From positions 1,984,001-2,048,000 of the forward strand of contig NZ_CATQJU010000001.1 in NCBI RefSeq assembly GCF_958301595.1: DNA of 64,000 nucleotides, given 5' to 3'. The number at the start of each line of letters is the position of its first letter. Within the stretch, counting starts at the first letter, position 1. Origin of the DNA: Porphyromonas vaginalis (lineage in GTDB: Bacteria; Bacteroidota; Bacteroidia; Bacteroidales; Porphyromonadaceae). Both the position numbers and the translations under genes were made by a program. The notes beneath the pieces were generated by a model that did not search any database, was not told the origin of the DNA, and saw nothing but the letters and a program-made list of their open reading frames with translations. Below, piece by piece: positions 38,496-47,764 of the stretch.

Positions 38496-39725
38496 ATGCA
38501 AACAGACAAAATGAAGGTGTTGCTCTACCTCAAAAAGAGCGGATTGGACAGGTCGGGACTAGCTCCGATTATGGGGCGGATAACCTACGGGCGAACGATA
38601 GCTCAATTCAGCTGCAAGCTGTCGTGCGACCCCAAGCTGTGGAATGCTCGTGAGAGCAGGCTGAACGGCAAGAGCCGTGAAGCTGTGACAACGAATGGCA
38701 AGTTGGAGCGCTTGCTTCTCTCGGCGCAGTCGGCTTATCAAACCCTTTGTGAGCGAGGGGTTGTCTTTACAGCGACTGACATCAAGGAGTTACTGCAAGG
38801 TAGTATGCAAAGCCAAATCACTCTCTTGGAGCGATATGATCAAATGCTTGAAGAGATGAAGCAAAAGGTGGGGATAGAAATCAAGGGGACGACTTTAAGT
38901 AGTTACTACACTACTCGTAGGCACTTACACGCTTTTATCCAAGAGAAGTTCCACACGACAGATATTGCTTTCAGTCAGATTGAAGAAGACTTCTTGGATT
39001 GCCTACAACACTATTCTGTCGGAAAGCTGGGGCATTCGCAGGGTCATTATCGTAAGATGGCATTAGCGGTGAAGAAGGTCTGCCGTTTGGCATATCGTGA
39101 AGGGTTGATAACGCGACAACTGTTTGCTCACGTAACGATCGAACGAGGAGAGAATAAGCGACCTCGTGCATTGGATAGGGCTTCGTTGGATAAGTTGCAG
39201 ACCCTGACCTTTGAGCCGTATGAGGTGGAGTTGGAGACTGCTCGCAACCTCTTTCTCTTCGCCTGTTATACGGGTGTTGCCTACTGCGATATGGTTGCCC
39301 TTAGTCGGGAGCATCTCTTTACGGATGATGAGGGGGCATTATGGCTTAAGTTCCGCAGACAGAAGACCAATACGCTTTGTCGGGTGAAACTCTTATCTGA
39401 AGCGGTGCGTCTGATGGAGCGACATCAATCAAAGGAGCGTGACACACTCTTTGCACCTATTCCTTATTCGGGCTACCTCGCCCACCTCAAAGCCCTACAA
39501 CTTCGAGCTGGTATCACCATTCCCCTTTCGGCACACGTTGGTCGCCACACCTTTGCGACCTTGATCACTTTGGAGCGAGGAGTGCCGATTGAAACAGTGA
39601 GCCGAATGTTGGGGCATAGCAATATCCAAACGACCGAGCGATATGCTCATGTGACTCCGAAGAAGCTTTTCGATGAGTTTGAGCAATTCCTCTCTTTCAC
39701 TGAAGAGCTAACCTTAACCTTGTAA
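38496..39725 (+). CDS. Tyrosine recombinase (integrase) 1
   Basis: 409 residues. N-terminal arm-binding domain (LYLKKSGLDRSGLAPIMGRI), SAM-like core-binding domain (about 105-210) and catalytic domain with HVGRHTFATLITLERGV (HxxRH), LGHSNIQTTERYAHV (His and nucleophile Tyr). The box that usually holds the first Arg reads CYTGVAYCDM, as in other Bacteroidota integrases. The enzyme would integrate and excise the element at the 33-bp site. It overlaps nothing and is 5 bp upstream of a second recombinase gene; a start 5 codons further in (38511) is possible. Confidence 0.92.
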   Translation: MQTDKMKVLLYLKKSGLDRSGLAPIMGRITYGRTIAQFSCKLSCDPKLWNARESRLNGKSREAVTTNGKLERLLLSAQSAYQTLCERGVVFTATDIKELLQGSMQSQITLLERYDQMLEEMKQKVGIEIKGTTLSSYYTTRRHLHAFIQEKFHTTDIAFSQIEEDFLDCLQHYSVGKLGHSQGHYRKMALAVKKVCRLAYREGLITRQLFAHVTIERGENKRPRALDRASLDKLQTLTFEPYEVELETARNLFLFACYTGVAYCDMVALSREHLFTDDEGALWLKFRRQKTNTLCRVKLLSEAVRLMERHQSKERDTLFAPIPYSGYLAHLKALQLRAGITIPLSAHVGRHTFATLITLERGVPIETVSRMLGHSNIQTTERYAHVTPKKLFDEFEQFLSFTEELTLTL

Positions 39726-39730
39726 GAGCT

Positions 39731-40909
39731 ATGCGCAGTACATTCAGAATACTATTCTATATCAATAAGAGCAAGACCAAAGCAGACGGCACAACGGCAA
39801 TCCTTTGCCGTATCACCATAGACGGAGCGAGCGTAGTGATAACCACAGGCGAAAGCACTGCCCCCCACGATTGGAGCGTGAAGCGAGGGGAGACAAAGGA
39901 GAAGAAGACCAACCAACGCCTGCAAACCTTTCGAGAGAATGTCGAACAAGGCTACAACTCCTTGCTTTACAAGTATGGAGCAGTGAGTGCCGAGTTGCTG
40001 AAGAACTACTTGCAGGGTGTCGGGAAAACTCCAACGACCCTGCTTGCTCTTAGTGCGGAAGAGCTCAAAGCCCAACGAGAATGCAGTAGTGCGGGGACGT
40101 ATAGGAACAATCGGTACGCCGATAGGCTGCTTAACTCTTTTGTGCGCAGTCGCAGTGAGCAGGATGTCCCCTTGTCGGCTCTTACGATTGAGTTCTTTGA
40201 GGATTATCGCTGCTATCTGAAGAGGGAGGGCTATGCACCTGCAACGATAAATAGCCATCTCTGTTGGTTGAGTCGATTGATGTACCGAGCCGTCAGTCAG
40301 GGGACGATACGCTTCAATCCGTTTGAAGAGGTGAAGTATGAAGTCGTGGAGCGCAAACCTCGTTTTCTGAGTAAGGGCGATGTGGCAAAGCTCTTGGCAT
40401 TCCCGTTGCAGGATGAAGGCGCAGAACTAAGCCGAAGAATGTTCCTTTTCTCGGCCTTTACAGGCTTGGCTTTTGTAGATTTACAAGGGCTACGAGCTTC
40501 GCAAATCGAGACGAACAGCGAGGGGAAGCGGTATATTCGCGAGGCAAGACAGAAAACAGAGGTGGAGAGCTTGATCCCCTTGCATTCGATAGCGGAGCAG
40601 ATACTCTCTCTTTACACGAAAGAGAAGAGCAAGGGGGATTACAAGATATTCCCCGATACAATGAGCGACTGGAAGCTACTCCGTCATCTCAAAGCCGTGG
40701 GGTTGGCATGTGGCATCCGTACTCCGTTGACTTGGCACTGTGCAAGACATACGTTTGGGACGCTAACGCTAGAGGCTGGTGTGCCTATTGAGAGCATTGC
40801 TAAGATGATGGGGCATTCGTCTATTGCCAGCACGCAAATCTACGCCCAAGTCACCGACCAAAAGATTGCGAGGGATATGGATAAGTTGATCAAGAGAAAA
40901 ACGAACTAG
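39731..40909 (+). CDS. Tyrosine recombinase (integrase) 2
   Basis: 392 residues, same architecture as its neighbour but clearly divergent. Catalytic region: FTGLAFVDLQGL, TWHCARHTFGTLTLEAGV (HxxRH) and MGHSSIASTQIYAQV with the Tyr nucleophile. Gene pairs of this kind stand at one end of many Bacteroidota mobilizable elements and act together or with different directional preference. Spacing of 5 bp implies co-transcription with integrase 1. Both appear intact. Confidence 0.92.
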   Translation: MRSTFRILFYINKSKTKADGTTAILCRITIDGASVVITTGESTAPHDWSVKRGETKEKKTNQRLQTFRENVEQGYNSLLYKYGAVSAELLKNYLQGVGKTPTTLLALSAEELKAQRECSSAGTYRNNRYADRLLNSFVRSRSEQDVPLSALTIEFFEDYRCYLKREGYAPATINSHLCWLSRLMYRAVSQGTIRFNPFEEVKYEVVERKPRFLSKGDVAKLLAFPLQDEGAELSRRMFLFSAFTGLAFVDLQGLRASQIETNSEGKRYIREARQKTEVESLIPLHSIAEQILSLYTKEKSKGDYKIFPDTMSDWKLLRHLKAVGLACGIRTPLTWHCARHTFGTLTLEAGVPIESIAKMMGHSSIASTQIYAQVTDQKIARDMDKLIKRKTN

Positions 40910-40983
40910 AGCGTACAAGAAGAGTTCTTTTACACGAATATTAGTGGGTGGAATGTACGGGAACGCAATCCTTCTATTGAGAT

Positions 40984-41014
40984 TTGGTTGTTTGCTTTGT
41001 ATTTCCTACCTTTG
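40984..41014 (+). promoter_or_regulatory. Promoter of the TetR-type gene
   Basis: TTG (40984-40986), 20-nt spacer, TACCTTTG (41007-41014); exact Bacteroidota consensus, 62 bp before the TetR-like ATG. Confidence 0.75.
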
Positions 41015-41076
41015 CTTCAAAGTTCACTCAGTAGTCGGTTTATTTTCTGATAAGAGTAGAACATATATAGGTTTAT

Positions 41077-41694
41077 ATGGCAAGAAAATCAAGCAAAGAG
41101 AACATAGTAAAAGAAGCATTTAGGCTTTTCATTTTAAAGGGATATGACAGAGTTAGTATTGCCGAAATTGAGAATGCTGCAAATGTTTCAAGAGGATTAG
41201 TGTTTTACTATTTCAAGAGTAAAGAGGATATGTTCAAAAGTGTGGGAGACATGTTCTTCTTCAATCATATCTCTTCTTCAAATGAAGGATCTCAATCAAA
41301 GTATTCCATTTCAGAAACACCTCTGAGAGACTTTATTGTAGAACAACTCTGTGCTATTAAGGACAGGATGGACTCCCTAAGTCAAATAAACAAAGGAGAT
41401 GCGAAACATTTTCACTTCTATCGATTTATTCTTGAGCTCAAAGCTTTATATCCAAGTTTTGAAGATGAAATGAAAGCCTATGAGGAAAGAGAGTCCTCTT
41501 GTTGGATAAATATTATCGAATTGGCTAAATCCAAAAAGGAGATATCGTCAAGTGAAACAAGCGAAGATATAGCTTCTTTGTTTAGGCACACTTATATAGG
41601 TCTTTCGTTTAAAGACGCATTATTTTCAGGCTTAGATATTGAGCAGCTGGACAAACTTTGGAATACTCTATACTCACAAATCAGCACACATTGA
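41077..41694 (+). CDS. TetR/AcrR-family transcriptional regulator
   Basis: 205 residues. N-terminal TetR helix-turn-helix: IVKEAFRLFILKGYDRVSIA, then IENAANVSRGLVFYYFKSKE (to about residue 52). The helical C-terminal ligand domain is unremarkable. The gene is visibly richer in A+T than its neighbours (many AAA, TTT, GAT codons), suggesting separate acquisition into the element. It has its own promoter and lies ahead of secreted-protein genes that it may control, probably by sensing a small molecule; no operator palindrome was recognised. Confidence 0.88.
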   Translation: MARKSSKENIVKEAFRLFILKGYDRVSIAEIENAANVSRGLVFYYFKSKEDMFKSVGDMFFFNHISSSNEGSQSKYSISETPLRDFIVEQLCAIKDRMDSLSQINKGDAKHFHFYRFILELKALYPSFEDEMKAYEERESSCWINIIELAKSKKEISSSETSEDIASLFRHTYIGLSFKDALFSGLDIEQLDKLWNTLYSQISTH

Positions 41695-41792
41695 GGTGGA
41701 TAGGGGAGTACCTATACACCCTACACCATATAAACTGAATCACTCTAAATATATAGAGCAACCTAATACAAACCCTATAACACAATAAAGTT

Positions 41793-42626
41793 ATGAAACG
41801 AATCCTATCAACCCTAACCGTACTGGTCATGCTACTCTCCTGTAGTCAAAATGCTCCAGCACCTAACCAAAAGGACGATCAAAAGAAAGCGAACAAAGAG
41901 CAGCAAGACCCTAACAAAAACGACAAGGGAGACCCTAGCGTAACCCCTCAAGGTGAGTATATCTGCTCTGGACATCAGATAAATCGCTACTACAAGATCA
42001 GTGACCTATCCATCAAAGAGGATGCTCTCAAGAAAGATCAAAACGGGAGCTATACGATGACCGTGGAGTTTGTCACTAAGAACTTCTATGGGTATAGAAA
42101 GCCAGCAGCAGAGGTGAGCAAGTTTGCTCAATGTGCCAAGAAGTTTGGAGATACCGCCTCTAGGATGACGTTCCCAGAAGCCATTGATCTAGGCTTTGCT
42201 TTATCGGCCTTCGTGAGCGATGTCACAATCACTACCGCTGAAGACTTTGACGCAACTCATTCCGCAGGCTCTTCACTATCAGACCTTGTAGAAATTGAGT
42301 ATCTGACAGCCTATCCGAGTATCAAGCGTAACTATGACCCAGCAAGTCTAGAAGGGCTAATTGAGCCTAACGTGGACTACTCCGATCCTCGATATGGAGT
42401 GCAGCGCGTCAACAAGACTCTCAATAAGGTGTCGCAAGAGGAGCTTGCGATGGTCTATCTAGCACCAGACAATGCAGTGATAGATCCACAGGATCCACAA
42501 CACAAGAATATCCTCTATCGCCTGCGCTTCACTAAAGCTCCTTCTAATAGCGTCCAAACAGTGACCATCAAGATCACAACGGACGAAGGTGTCTACACCG
42601 CAACAAAGAAAGTAGCCTTCTTGTAA
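41793..42626 (+). CDS. Hypothetical lipoprotein
   Basis: 277 residues. Signal peptide with lipobox LLSC (Cys17), then a low-complexity N/K/Q/D-rich tether (about 20-50) and a beta-rich domain starting GEYICSGHQINRYYKIS. No family recognised. A GTAGGGG hairpin follows at 42665. The long charged tether suggests the domain stands off the membrane. Cargo of the mobile element; possible link with the following secreted proteins. Confidence 0.65.
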   Translation: MKRILSTLTVLVMLLSCSQNAPAPNQKDDQKKANKEQQDPNKNDKGDPSVTPQGEYICSGHQINRYYKISDLSIKEDALKKDQNGSYTMTVEFVTKNFYGYRKPAAEVSKFAQCAKKFGDTASRMTFPEAIDLGFALSAFVSDVTITTAEDFDATHSAGSSLSDLVEIEYLTAYPSIKRNYDPASLEGLIEPNVDYSDPRYGVQRVNKTLNKVSQEELAMVYLAPDNAVIDPQDPQHKNILYRLRFTKAPSNSVQTVTIKITTDEGVYTATKKVAFL

Positions 42627-42658
42627 AGGGCGGGCTACGTGTTACGCAACACATTAAA

Positions 42659-42786
42659 ACTCGTGTAGGGGCGGATTTGTATCCGCCCCTACGTAACTCG
42701 GGTATCTTCTTGAAGTAAATATTTGACATCTCCTTTTCAAGTTGCGACTTTAAGGTGCTTTTCCTGATACACCCACTTTTGCTTTT
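42659..42786 (+). repeat. Intergenic repeat, copy A
   Basis: ACTCGTGTAGGGGCGGAT hairpin, then TATCTTCTTGAAGT, CGACTTTAAGGTGCTTTTC and ACACCCACTTTTGCTTT. The same series recurs at 45324-45462 in the same orientation, so the secreted-protein genes between are bracketed by a direct repeat. Confidence 0.8.
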
Positions 42787-42880
42787 GAATATGAGTGGGA
42801 GATTCTCGTTTGGAACAGTGCTTTTGTCTAACTGACAATCAAAAACTTGCACTTAATAATCACTTATAATACATAGGATT

Positions 42881-43771
42881 ATGAAAAAGAAATTACTGCT
42901 GTTTATGCTGTGTTTGAGCGTTGGAATGACTGCTCTTTCACAGAGCAAGACTGATATCTATGGTCTATTGACGACCATGGATCATCCGTCAAAAGCCACT
43001 CAAGGAGCTATCCTTGCAATTATGACTGATGAAGCTTATATCCCGATACAAATTAAGGAGGGGGTGTATGCTACAGTGGCAAATCCGCAGTCCAATACAC
43101 AAACACTATCGGGTAAGCCTATACAGCTAGACAGCATCTACCACTTTGTCTGTAGGCAAGATGGTGATGTCTACAGCTACGACTTCGAGCAACTCCATAA
43201 AGGCGCAAAATACGTCACTGTAGAGGGCTGTTTTGTGAATGAGACTATGGGGCCATCAGAGCCAGGGGGAGAGCCGCTCCCTGGGTTCTTCTTTTACTTT
43301 CTGACAACGACTGGACAAGAGATGGGACTAGCCAGCTTTTCTGGACGTTCTGAGGCTGCAAACACTTTAGGAGGGTGGAGTCGTGCACATTCGTATCTCA
43401 AGAACTGGTATGATTCGAGTGTTTCCCCAGACACATTATACACAGTAAGATTTCTCGAGCTAGAGACAGGATACTATCGAGGTCGCTACATCCCTACTCA
43501 TCTGCTGAAGTCTAAGCCTTTGGCGGTACAGCAGATGGGAGATGAGAATAGACCTCAGATAGAGGTTGAACGTGGTAAACTGCTCATTAATAGTGAGCGT
43601 CCTATGACGTGCATTACGCTCTCAAATATCGCAGGCTACACAAAAGCGTATGACATCAACAACCCACAGGAGTTTGTCTTATCACTCCCATACCCTAATC
43701 AACCATATGTGATTCATATAGAATTCGCAGACGGCTCTACACCGTTCACTCAAAAGATACTACCGCTATGA
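42881..43771 (+). CDS. Hypothetical secreted protein
   Basis: 296 residues with a signal peptide (MKKKLLLFMLCLSVGMTALS, cleavage near Q21). The beta-rich body has no motif I recognise; VEGCFVNETMGPSEPGGE lies mid-protein. The C-terminus (ITLSNIAGYTKAYDINNPQE ... FTQKILPL) has the look of a weak type IX sorting domain. Its stop overlaps the next start as ATGA, so the two are translated together. Confidence 0.6.
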   Translation: MKKKLLLFMLCLSVGMTALSQSKTDIYGLLTTMDHPSKATQGAILAIMTDEAYIPIQIKEGVYATVANPQSNTQTLSGKPIQLDSIYHFVCRQDGDVYSYDFEQLHKGAKYVTVEGCFVNETMGPSEPGGEPLPGFFFYFLTTTGQEMGLASFSGRSEAANTLGGWSRAHSYLKNWYDSSVSPDTLYTVRFLELETGYYRGRYIPTHLLKSKPLAVQQMGDENRPQIEVERGKLLINSERPMTCITLSNIAGYTKAYDINNPQEFVLSLPYPNQPYVIHIEFADGSTPFTQKILPL

Positions 43772-44257
43772 AAAGGTTTACATTGATGGTCAGCTTCTTG
43801 ACCTTGCTTTGTCTGAATATAGTAGCTCAAAACTTTGAGCTTGATGAGATAAGTAATATGTTTACAGAGGAGGAGTATAGGGCTAGTACTTCTGTTGCTC
43901 AACTCTGTACAGACAAGCTGTCGTGGCGTATCGCAAGGCGAGTATACTCGTCTAGATATGCATTGAAGAATCAGCAAGATAGTATCACTACCACAAAAAA
44001 CTACTATTGAGGCATCGCCGATGAAGCTTTATCCTAACCCCACCGATGGAATACTCTCAATAGAGCTTACAGACGCTAGTCAAGACGGTGTAATAAAAAT
44101 CACCTCAGCAGAAAGTGGCAAGACATATTACACCCTATCTACACAAGGTGAGAAAATATTGACGGCAGACCTTACTGGACTACCTAGCGGGGAGTACCTC
44201 CTCCATTACTACGATGGAACAGCTCTCATCGCTACACAAAAGATTCACAAGCTATAA
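43768..44257 (+). pseudogene. Secreted protein with type IX sorting domain, split by a one-base frameshift
   Basis: The first part (43768-44010) encodes a signal peptide (MVSFLTLLCLNIVA) and 60 residues, ending at a stop shortly after an A6 run (43995-44000). The second part (44021-44257, beginning MKLYPNPTDGILSIELTD and ending LIATQKIHKL) is a complete type A sorting domain. Removing one A from the run fuses the frames as TTTK-TTIEASPMKLYPNPTDG, giving one protein of about 162 residues. So this is a single gene with a one-base insertion, either a real or reversible mutation or a sequencing error. Confidence 0.75.
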
Positions 44258-44278
44258 ACCAATCGAAATAATACTATT

Positions 44279-45004
44279 ATGAAGTACTTCATCAATATGA
44301 GAAATGTCGTCTCTCTTATTGTACTTATGGCATTGGTGACGTCTTGCTGTAACTGCGGACTACCGACACCTCCTAAAAAACAAGATACTACAGAGGTCGT
44401 TCAGAAGAACACCTTCCAAGTAAAGTTCAGTGCCAGCCCAAACTCCTTCTCTGGTTACGGAGGTTATGGTAAGGTTCACGGCGTGCTACAAGAACTATCT
44501 CCAAGCGGAGAGCTACTCCATGAGACCCCCCTGAAGGACTCTGAGTTTACACTGCACTTTGAGAGGTATCCAACTGGGATAGGACCTCGTGAGTATGGAC
44601 TTAATGAGTTTTTTGTCCGAGATGGTATAAATGCTGAGACGTTTAAGATTGAGGCCGAGGTCATCAGTGGCAAGGGCAAGGGCTGTAAGCAGACCATTCC
44701 CATAAAGCGTGGCGGGGAAAGATTCTCTTTTAGAGCTGAGCCAAATACGTTTACATCAAAGGGTGGATCAGGTAAGGTTCTAGGGACAGTGTACATTACA
44801 GACTTTGATGGTAACGTAATTGAGGAGCGTGATCTTGGAGATCCAAACTTTGGTCTCAATGTAATTGATAGCCATGAGGGTATTACGATTGATTATATCA
44901 ATAAAACCTTCTCGATTGCTGAGGGTGGTTCAGCAACGTTTAAGTTACAGGCTGTTACAGTTGAGCGCAAATCTTATATTCTAGAGATAAAGCGTGAAGA
45001 CTGA
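44279..45004 (+). CDS. Hypothetical lipoprotein with duplicated domain
   Basis: 241 residues. Lipoprotein signal with a Cys cluster (LVTSCCNCG; first Cys about 23). Two similar beta domains follow: FSASPNSFSGYGGYGKVHGV (about 50-69) and FRAEPNTFTSKGGSGKVLGT (about 147-166), each followed by an E-x-L-S/D-P type strand, so the protein arose by internal duplication. Function unknown. Last cargo gene before the relic region. Confidence 0.65.
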   Translation: MKYFINMRNVVSLIVLMALVTSCCNCGLPTPPKKQDTTEVVQKNTFQVKFSASPNSFSGYGGYGKVHGVLQELSPSGELLHETPLKDSEFTLHFERYPTGIGPREYGLNEFFVRDGINAETFKIEAEVISGKGKGCKQTIPIKRGGERFSFRAEPNTFTSKGGSGKVLGTVYITDFDGNVIEERDLGDPNFGLNVIDSHEGITIDYINKTFSIAEGGSATFKLQAVTVERKSYILEIKRED

Positions 45005-45230
45005 TGCTCATAGAATCATTAAGGCGATAGCCTAGTAGAATTCTTTTGCTAACTAGAGAGGAGGGGGCTCTGAGAGCTTCTCTCCTCTTTTCTCTGAGTA
45101 GGTAAAACTACCTCCATATAGGGTACAGAAAAATCCGCATGACGTGCGAGTATCGGAAGTAAAATAAATGTGGTTCATCCGAGATTCTGTGTGATGACTT
45201 AACTTTGGACTAAGAAAGAAGCTGGCTCTA

Positions 45231-45322
45231 TCTTTAGTACCTTTGAAAAAGTTAACCATTACCATTTCGGTACTATTATGACAGAAACCAGCTTCCTATA
45301 TCACAATTTTGAAGTACACTAA
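45231..45322 (+). pseudogene. Remnant of an ISL3-type insertion sequence (5' end only)
   Basis: An ATG at 45278 encodes MTETSFLYHNFEVH and then stops; this resembles the N-terminus of ISL3-family transposases of Bacteroidota (TSFLYHAFG). TACCTTTG at 45238-45245 lies upstream like a promoter -7 box, behind GGCTCTATCTTTAG, possibly the IS end. The rest of the gene is missing where repeat copy B begins. Confidence 0.5.
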
Positions 45323-45323
45323 G

Positions 45324-45462
45324 ACTCGTGTGGGGGCGGATCTGTATCTGTATCCGCCCCTACGTAACGTAATTCGGTTATCTTCTTGAAGTCAACACTT
45401 AACATACCCCTTTTCACCTCACGACTTTAAGGTGCTTTTCTTGGCACACCCACTTTTGCTTT
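45324..45462 (+). repeat. Intergenic repeat, copy B
   Basis: Matches copy A at 42659-42786 in order and orientation (GGGGGCGGAT hairpin, CGACTTTAAGGTGCTTTTC, CACCCACTTTTGCTTT) with small insertions. It ends exactly where the intron relic starts. Confidence 0.8.
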
Positions 45463-45524
45463 GTATGACGAGCCTGTCATACCGAAAGTAGGTCAGAAAA
45501 CTTTCGTTTCCCGACCTACTCGAT
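45463..45524 (+). mobile_element. 62-bp relic of the group II intron
   Basis: Bases 45463-45482 match the intron start at 8536-8555 (18 of 20) and 45483-45524 are identical to the intron end at 9129-9170 (42 of 42). The ~570 bp between, including domain V, are gone. Confidence 0.75.
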
Positions 45525-45547
45525 TAAATGTAAAAGGATCGTGGCGA

Positions 45548-45847
45548 TTACAAGTTAACACGCTTCCTATAGTTCTCACTCAGTATTCTGTTGATGTCTG
45601 AGAGCCGATAGAGGATTTTCCCTGCAATTTGGGTGTAAGGGATAATGTTTTTATCCCGATAGTCTTGCAGGGTGCGAGGGGAAAGGAACAGTCTCTCGCA
45701 GACCTCCCTTCCTGTGAGGTAGATTTCACCTTCAAAAAGAGGACGATGAGTTTGAGCGATACTTCTGACTCGATTCGTCAAACCTTTAATGCCAGAGATG
45801 AGTTGCTTCATCTCTGGTGTTTCTTTATTGATCGTTTCGTACTCCAT
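45548..45847 (-). CDS. Small helix-turn-helix (excisionase-like) protein 1
   Basis: 99 residues. C-terminal HTH_17/MerR-type DNA-binding domain: YLTGREVCERLFLSPRTLQDYRD (split here: YLTGREVCERLF, SPRTLQDYRDKNII) and GKILYRLSDINRIL. The N-terminal half is helical. Such genes occur in pairs on Bacteroidota mobile elements and act as excisionases or regulators. Five bp behind its paralogue. Confidence 0.85.
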   Translation of the reverse strand: MEYETINKETPEMKQLISGIKGLTNRVRSIAQTHRPLFEGEIYLTGREVCERLFLSPRTLQDYRDKNIIPYTQIAGKILYRLSDINRILSENYRKRVNL

Positions 45848-45852
45848 AGTCG

Positions 45853-46131
45853 TTAACCTTTACGAGTGTTAGAGTTAGCGAGGAGAGCTTCCACATCCTC
45901 TCGCATGTAATAGCACTTATGTCCGATTTGGATAAAGGGCAGTACGGACGAGTCCCGATAGTGCTGCAATGTTCGTTTACTGATGTTCAGTATTCGGCAT
46001 ACATCCCCGTTGTGCAATAAGTCAGGGAATTGGGCTGGTGGCGCAAAATGTTCATTGAAACTCTTTGTCAGCTCCTCGATGCACTCTTTCAGTTCCTCCC
46101 AAGCGGAGGTGTCAATGGCTGTAAATCTCAT
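45853..46131 (-). CDS. Small helix-turn-helix (excisionase-like) protein 2
   Basis: 92 residues, paralogue of the neighbour: LLHNGDVCRILNISKRTLQH and GHKCYYMREDVEALL. First gene of the pair on the - strand, with a -7-like TACTTTTG at 46172-46179 (-) upstream. Probably controls excision of the element or the divergent VapE gene (inference). Confidence 0.85.
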   Translation of the reverse strand: MRFTAIDTSAWEELKECIEELTKSFNEHFAPPAQFPDLLHNGDVCRILNISKRTLQHYRDSSVLPFIQIGHKCYYMREDVEALLANSNTRKG

Positions 46132-46573
46132 TTTGTTGTTGTGTTATTTGCGTTGTTATTACTTTCTGACGCAAAAGTAAGCAGGCTCTTTCACTATTTC
46201 TTCAAGCGCAGAGATAGCGGGATATACGAGGAAATATTAGGGAGAGTGGCTCTTGACCGCTATATGATTGTCCATACTTTATTCCATTGCGTCACTAGTT
46301 CAAGTAATCACTTCAATCCATCGAAGTAAAGCAACGCGATCCATAGCAAACGACACACTTTTCATTAGTGCTATTTGCACACTCATAGAGCCTCTTTTCC
46401 TCCAATCGGATTGTGAAAAGGGGCTTTTCGTTGTGTCGTGTCTGAGAAAAGCGATGCACTCTGATGCAAGAAAACCGTCCTTGTGTTTCTTGCGAAAAAA
46501 CTCTTCTAACTTGGCTTTAGCTCTCGAAAAGGAGCTAATCATCAAAACAATGTAATACAAAGCAATCTGCACA
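46132..46573. other. Divergent control region between the HTH pair and the VapE-like gene
   Basis: About 440 bp without a supported gene. Apart from the -7-like box for the HTH pair I see an imperfect palindrome AAAAGGGGCTTTTC near 46416 and no clear terminator. Confidence 0.4.
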
Positions 46574-47764
46574 ATGAAGATAGAAGAAAAGGATAGCCCC
46601 TCCAAAAACGGCCAAATAGAAGCGTATCTTTCCGCTCAGTACGAGTTTCGGTACAACACCGTCTTGCACCGAGCCGAGTATCGTCCACAAGGCAAGGGCG
46701 ATTACACCGCCGTAGACCGCTATCGTATCAACACCCTCAAGCGAGCCTTGGACAAGGAGGCCAACATACAGACCTCAACAGATAATCTGTACAGCATTAT
46801 TGAGAGCGATTTCTCCCCACGTATCAATCCCGTGCAAGAATATTTCCGAGCCTTACCACTGACGAAAGGTAATGCGGAAGCCATCACAGCTCTTGCCGAC
46901 TGCGTGCAAGTAACCAATTCTGAGAAGTGGGAGGAATACCTTACCAAGTGGCTAGTGGCCGTAGTAGCCAATGCTATGGACGACAAGCAGTGTCGCAATC
47001 ACACCTGCCTTGTGCTGACAGGCGAGCAAGGCAAGTTCAAAACGACCTTTCTAGACCTACTCTGCCCACCAGCTCTATCCGACTACCGCTATACAGGAAA
47101 GATATATCCGCAGGAGAAAGATGTGCTGAGCCTTATCGGGCAAAACCTCATCATCAACATTGATGACCAACTCAAAGCTCTCAACAAGCGAGATGAAAAC
47201 GAACTGAAGAACCTGATAACCTGTCCGCAGGTGAAGTACCGCATGCCTTACGAGAAGCACATTGAGGAGCGCCCCCACTTGGCAAGCTTCGTGGCTTCGG
47301 TCAATGGCAACGACTTCCTCACAGACCCTACAGGGAGCAGGCGTTTCCTCCCCTTTGAAGTATTGGCAATAGATATAGACCGTGCTAAAGCGATCCCGAT
47401 GGATGCTGTTTACAGTGACGCTAAGCGACTACTGCATGAAGGCTTTCGCTATTGGTTCAATGATGAAGAGATTATTGAGTTGCATAGAAACAGCGAGGCT
47501 TTCCAAGTCTATACAGCAGAGATGGAGCTGTTACTCCGCTACTTCACATTTCCCTCGGAAGCTGAGATGGCTACGAAACGCTTCTATATGACCAATTCGG
47601 AGATTGTAGGGTATCTCTCCTGCTATACCCGACAACCCCTCTCTCCCAAACGGATGGGCGAAGCCCTGCGAAGGGCGGGCTATACGAGGGAGTGTCGCAG
47701 GATAAATGGCAATCCCGTATATGTCTATGCCGTCCGTAAGATTTACCCCGAGCAACCACCATAG
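46574..47764 (+). CDS. VapE-type P-loop ATPase/helicase-like protein
   Basis: 396 residues. Virulence-associated E domain: Walker A GEQGKFKT (150-157), Walker B LIINIDDQLK, then FVASVNGNDFLTDPTGSRRF, which is the family's arginine-finger region. The C-terminal ~70 residues form a small winged-helix-like end (MTNSEIVGYLS, PKRMGEALRRAGY). VapE proteins accompany primases on mobile elements and take part in their replication. With the primase gene 437 bp downstream it probably forms the replication module of the excised element. Confidence 0.85.
   Translation: MKIEEKDSPSKNGQIEAYLSAQYEFRYNTVLHRAEYRPQGKGDYTAVDRYRINTLKRALDKEANIQTSTDNLYSIIESDFSPRINPVQEYFRALPLTKGNAEAITALADCVQVTNSEKWEEYLTKWLVAVVANAMDDKQCRNHTCLVLTGEQGKFKTTFLDLLCPPALSDYRYTGKIYPQEKDVLSLIGQNLIINIDDQLKALNKRDENELKNLITCPQVKYRMPYEKHIEERPHLASFVASVNGNDFLTDPTGSRRFLPFEVLAIDIDRAKAIPMDAVYSDAKRLLHEGFRYWFNDEEIIELHRNSEAFQVYTAEMELLLRYFTFPSEAEMATKRFYMTNSEIVGYLSCYTRQPLSPKRMGEALRRAGYTRECRRINGNPVYVYAVRKIYPEQPP

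Noticed and set aside
43990-44010. Programmed -1 frameshift at A AAA AAC
   Set aside because: The heptamer is in the right phase, but the -1 frame meets a stop within eight codons; the sorting domain is in the +1 frame.
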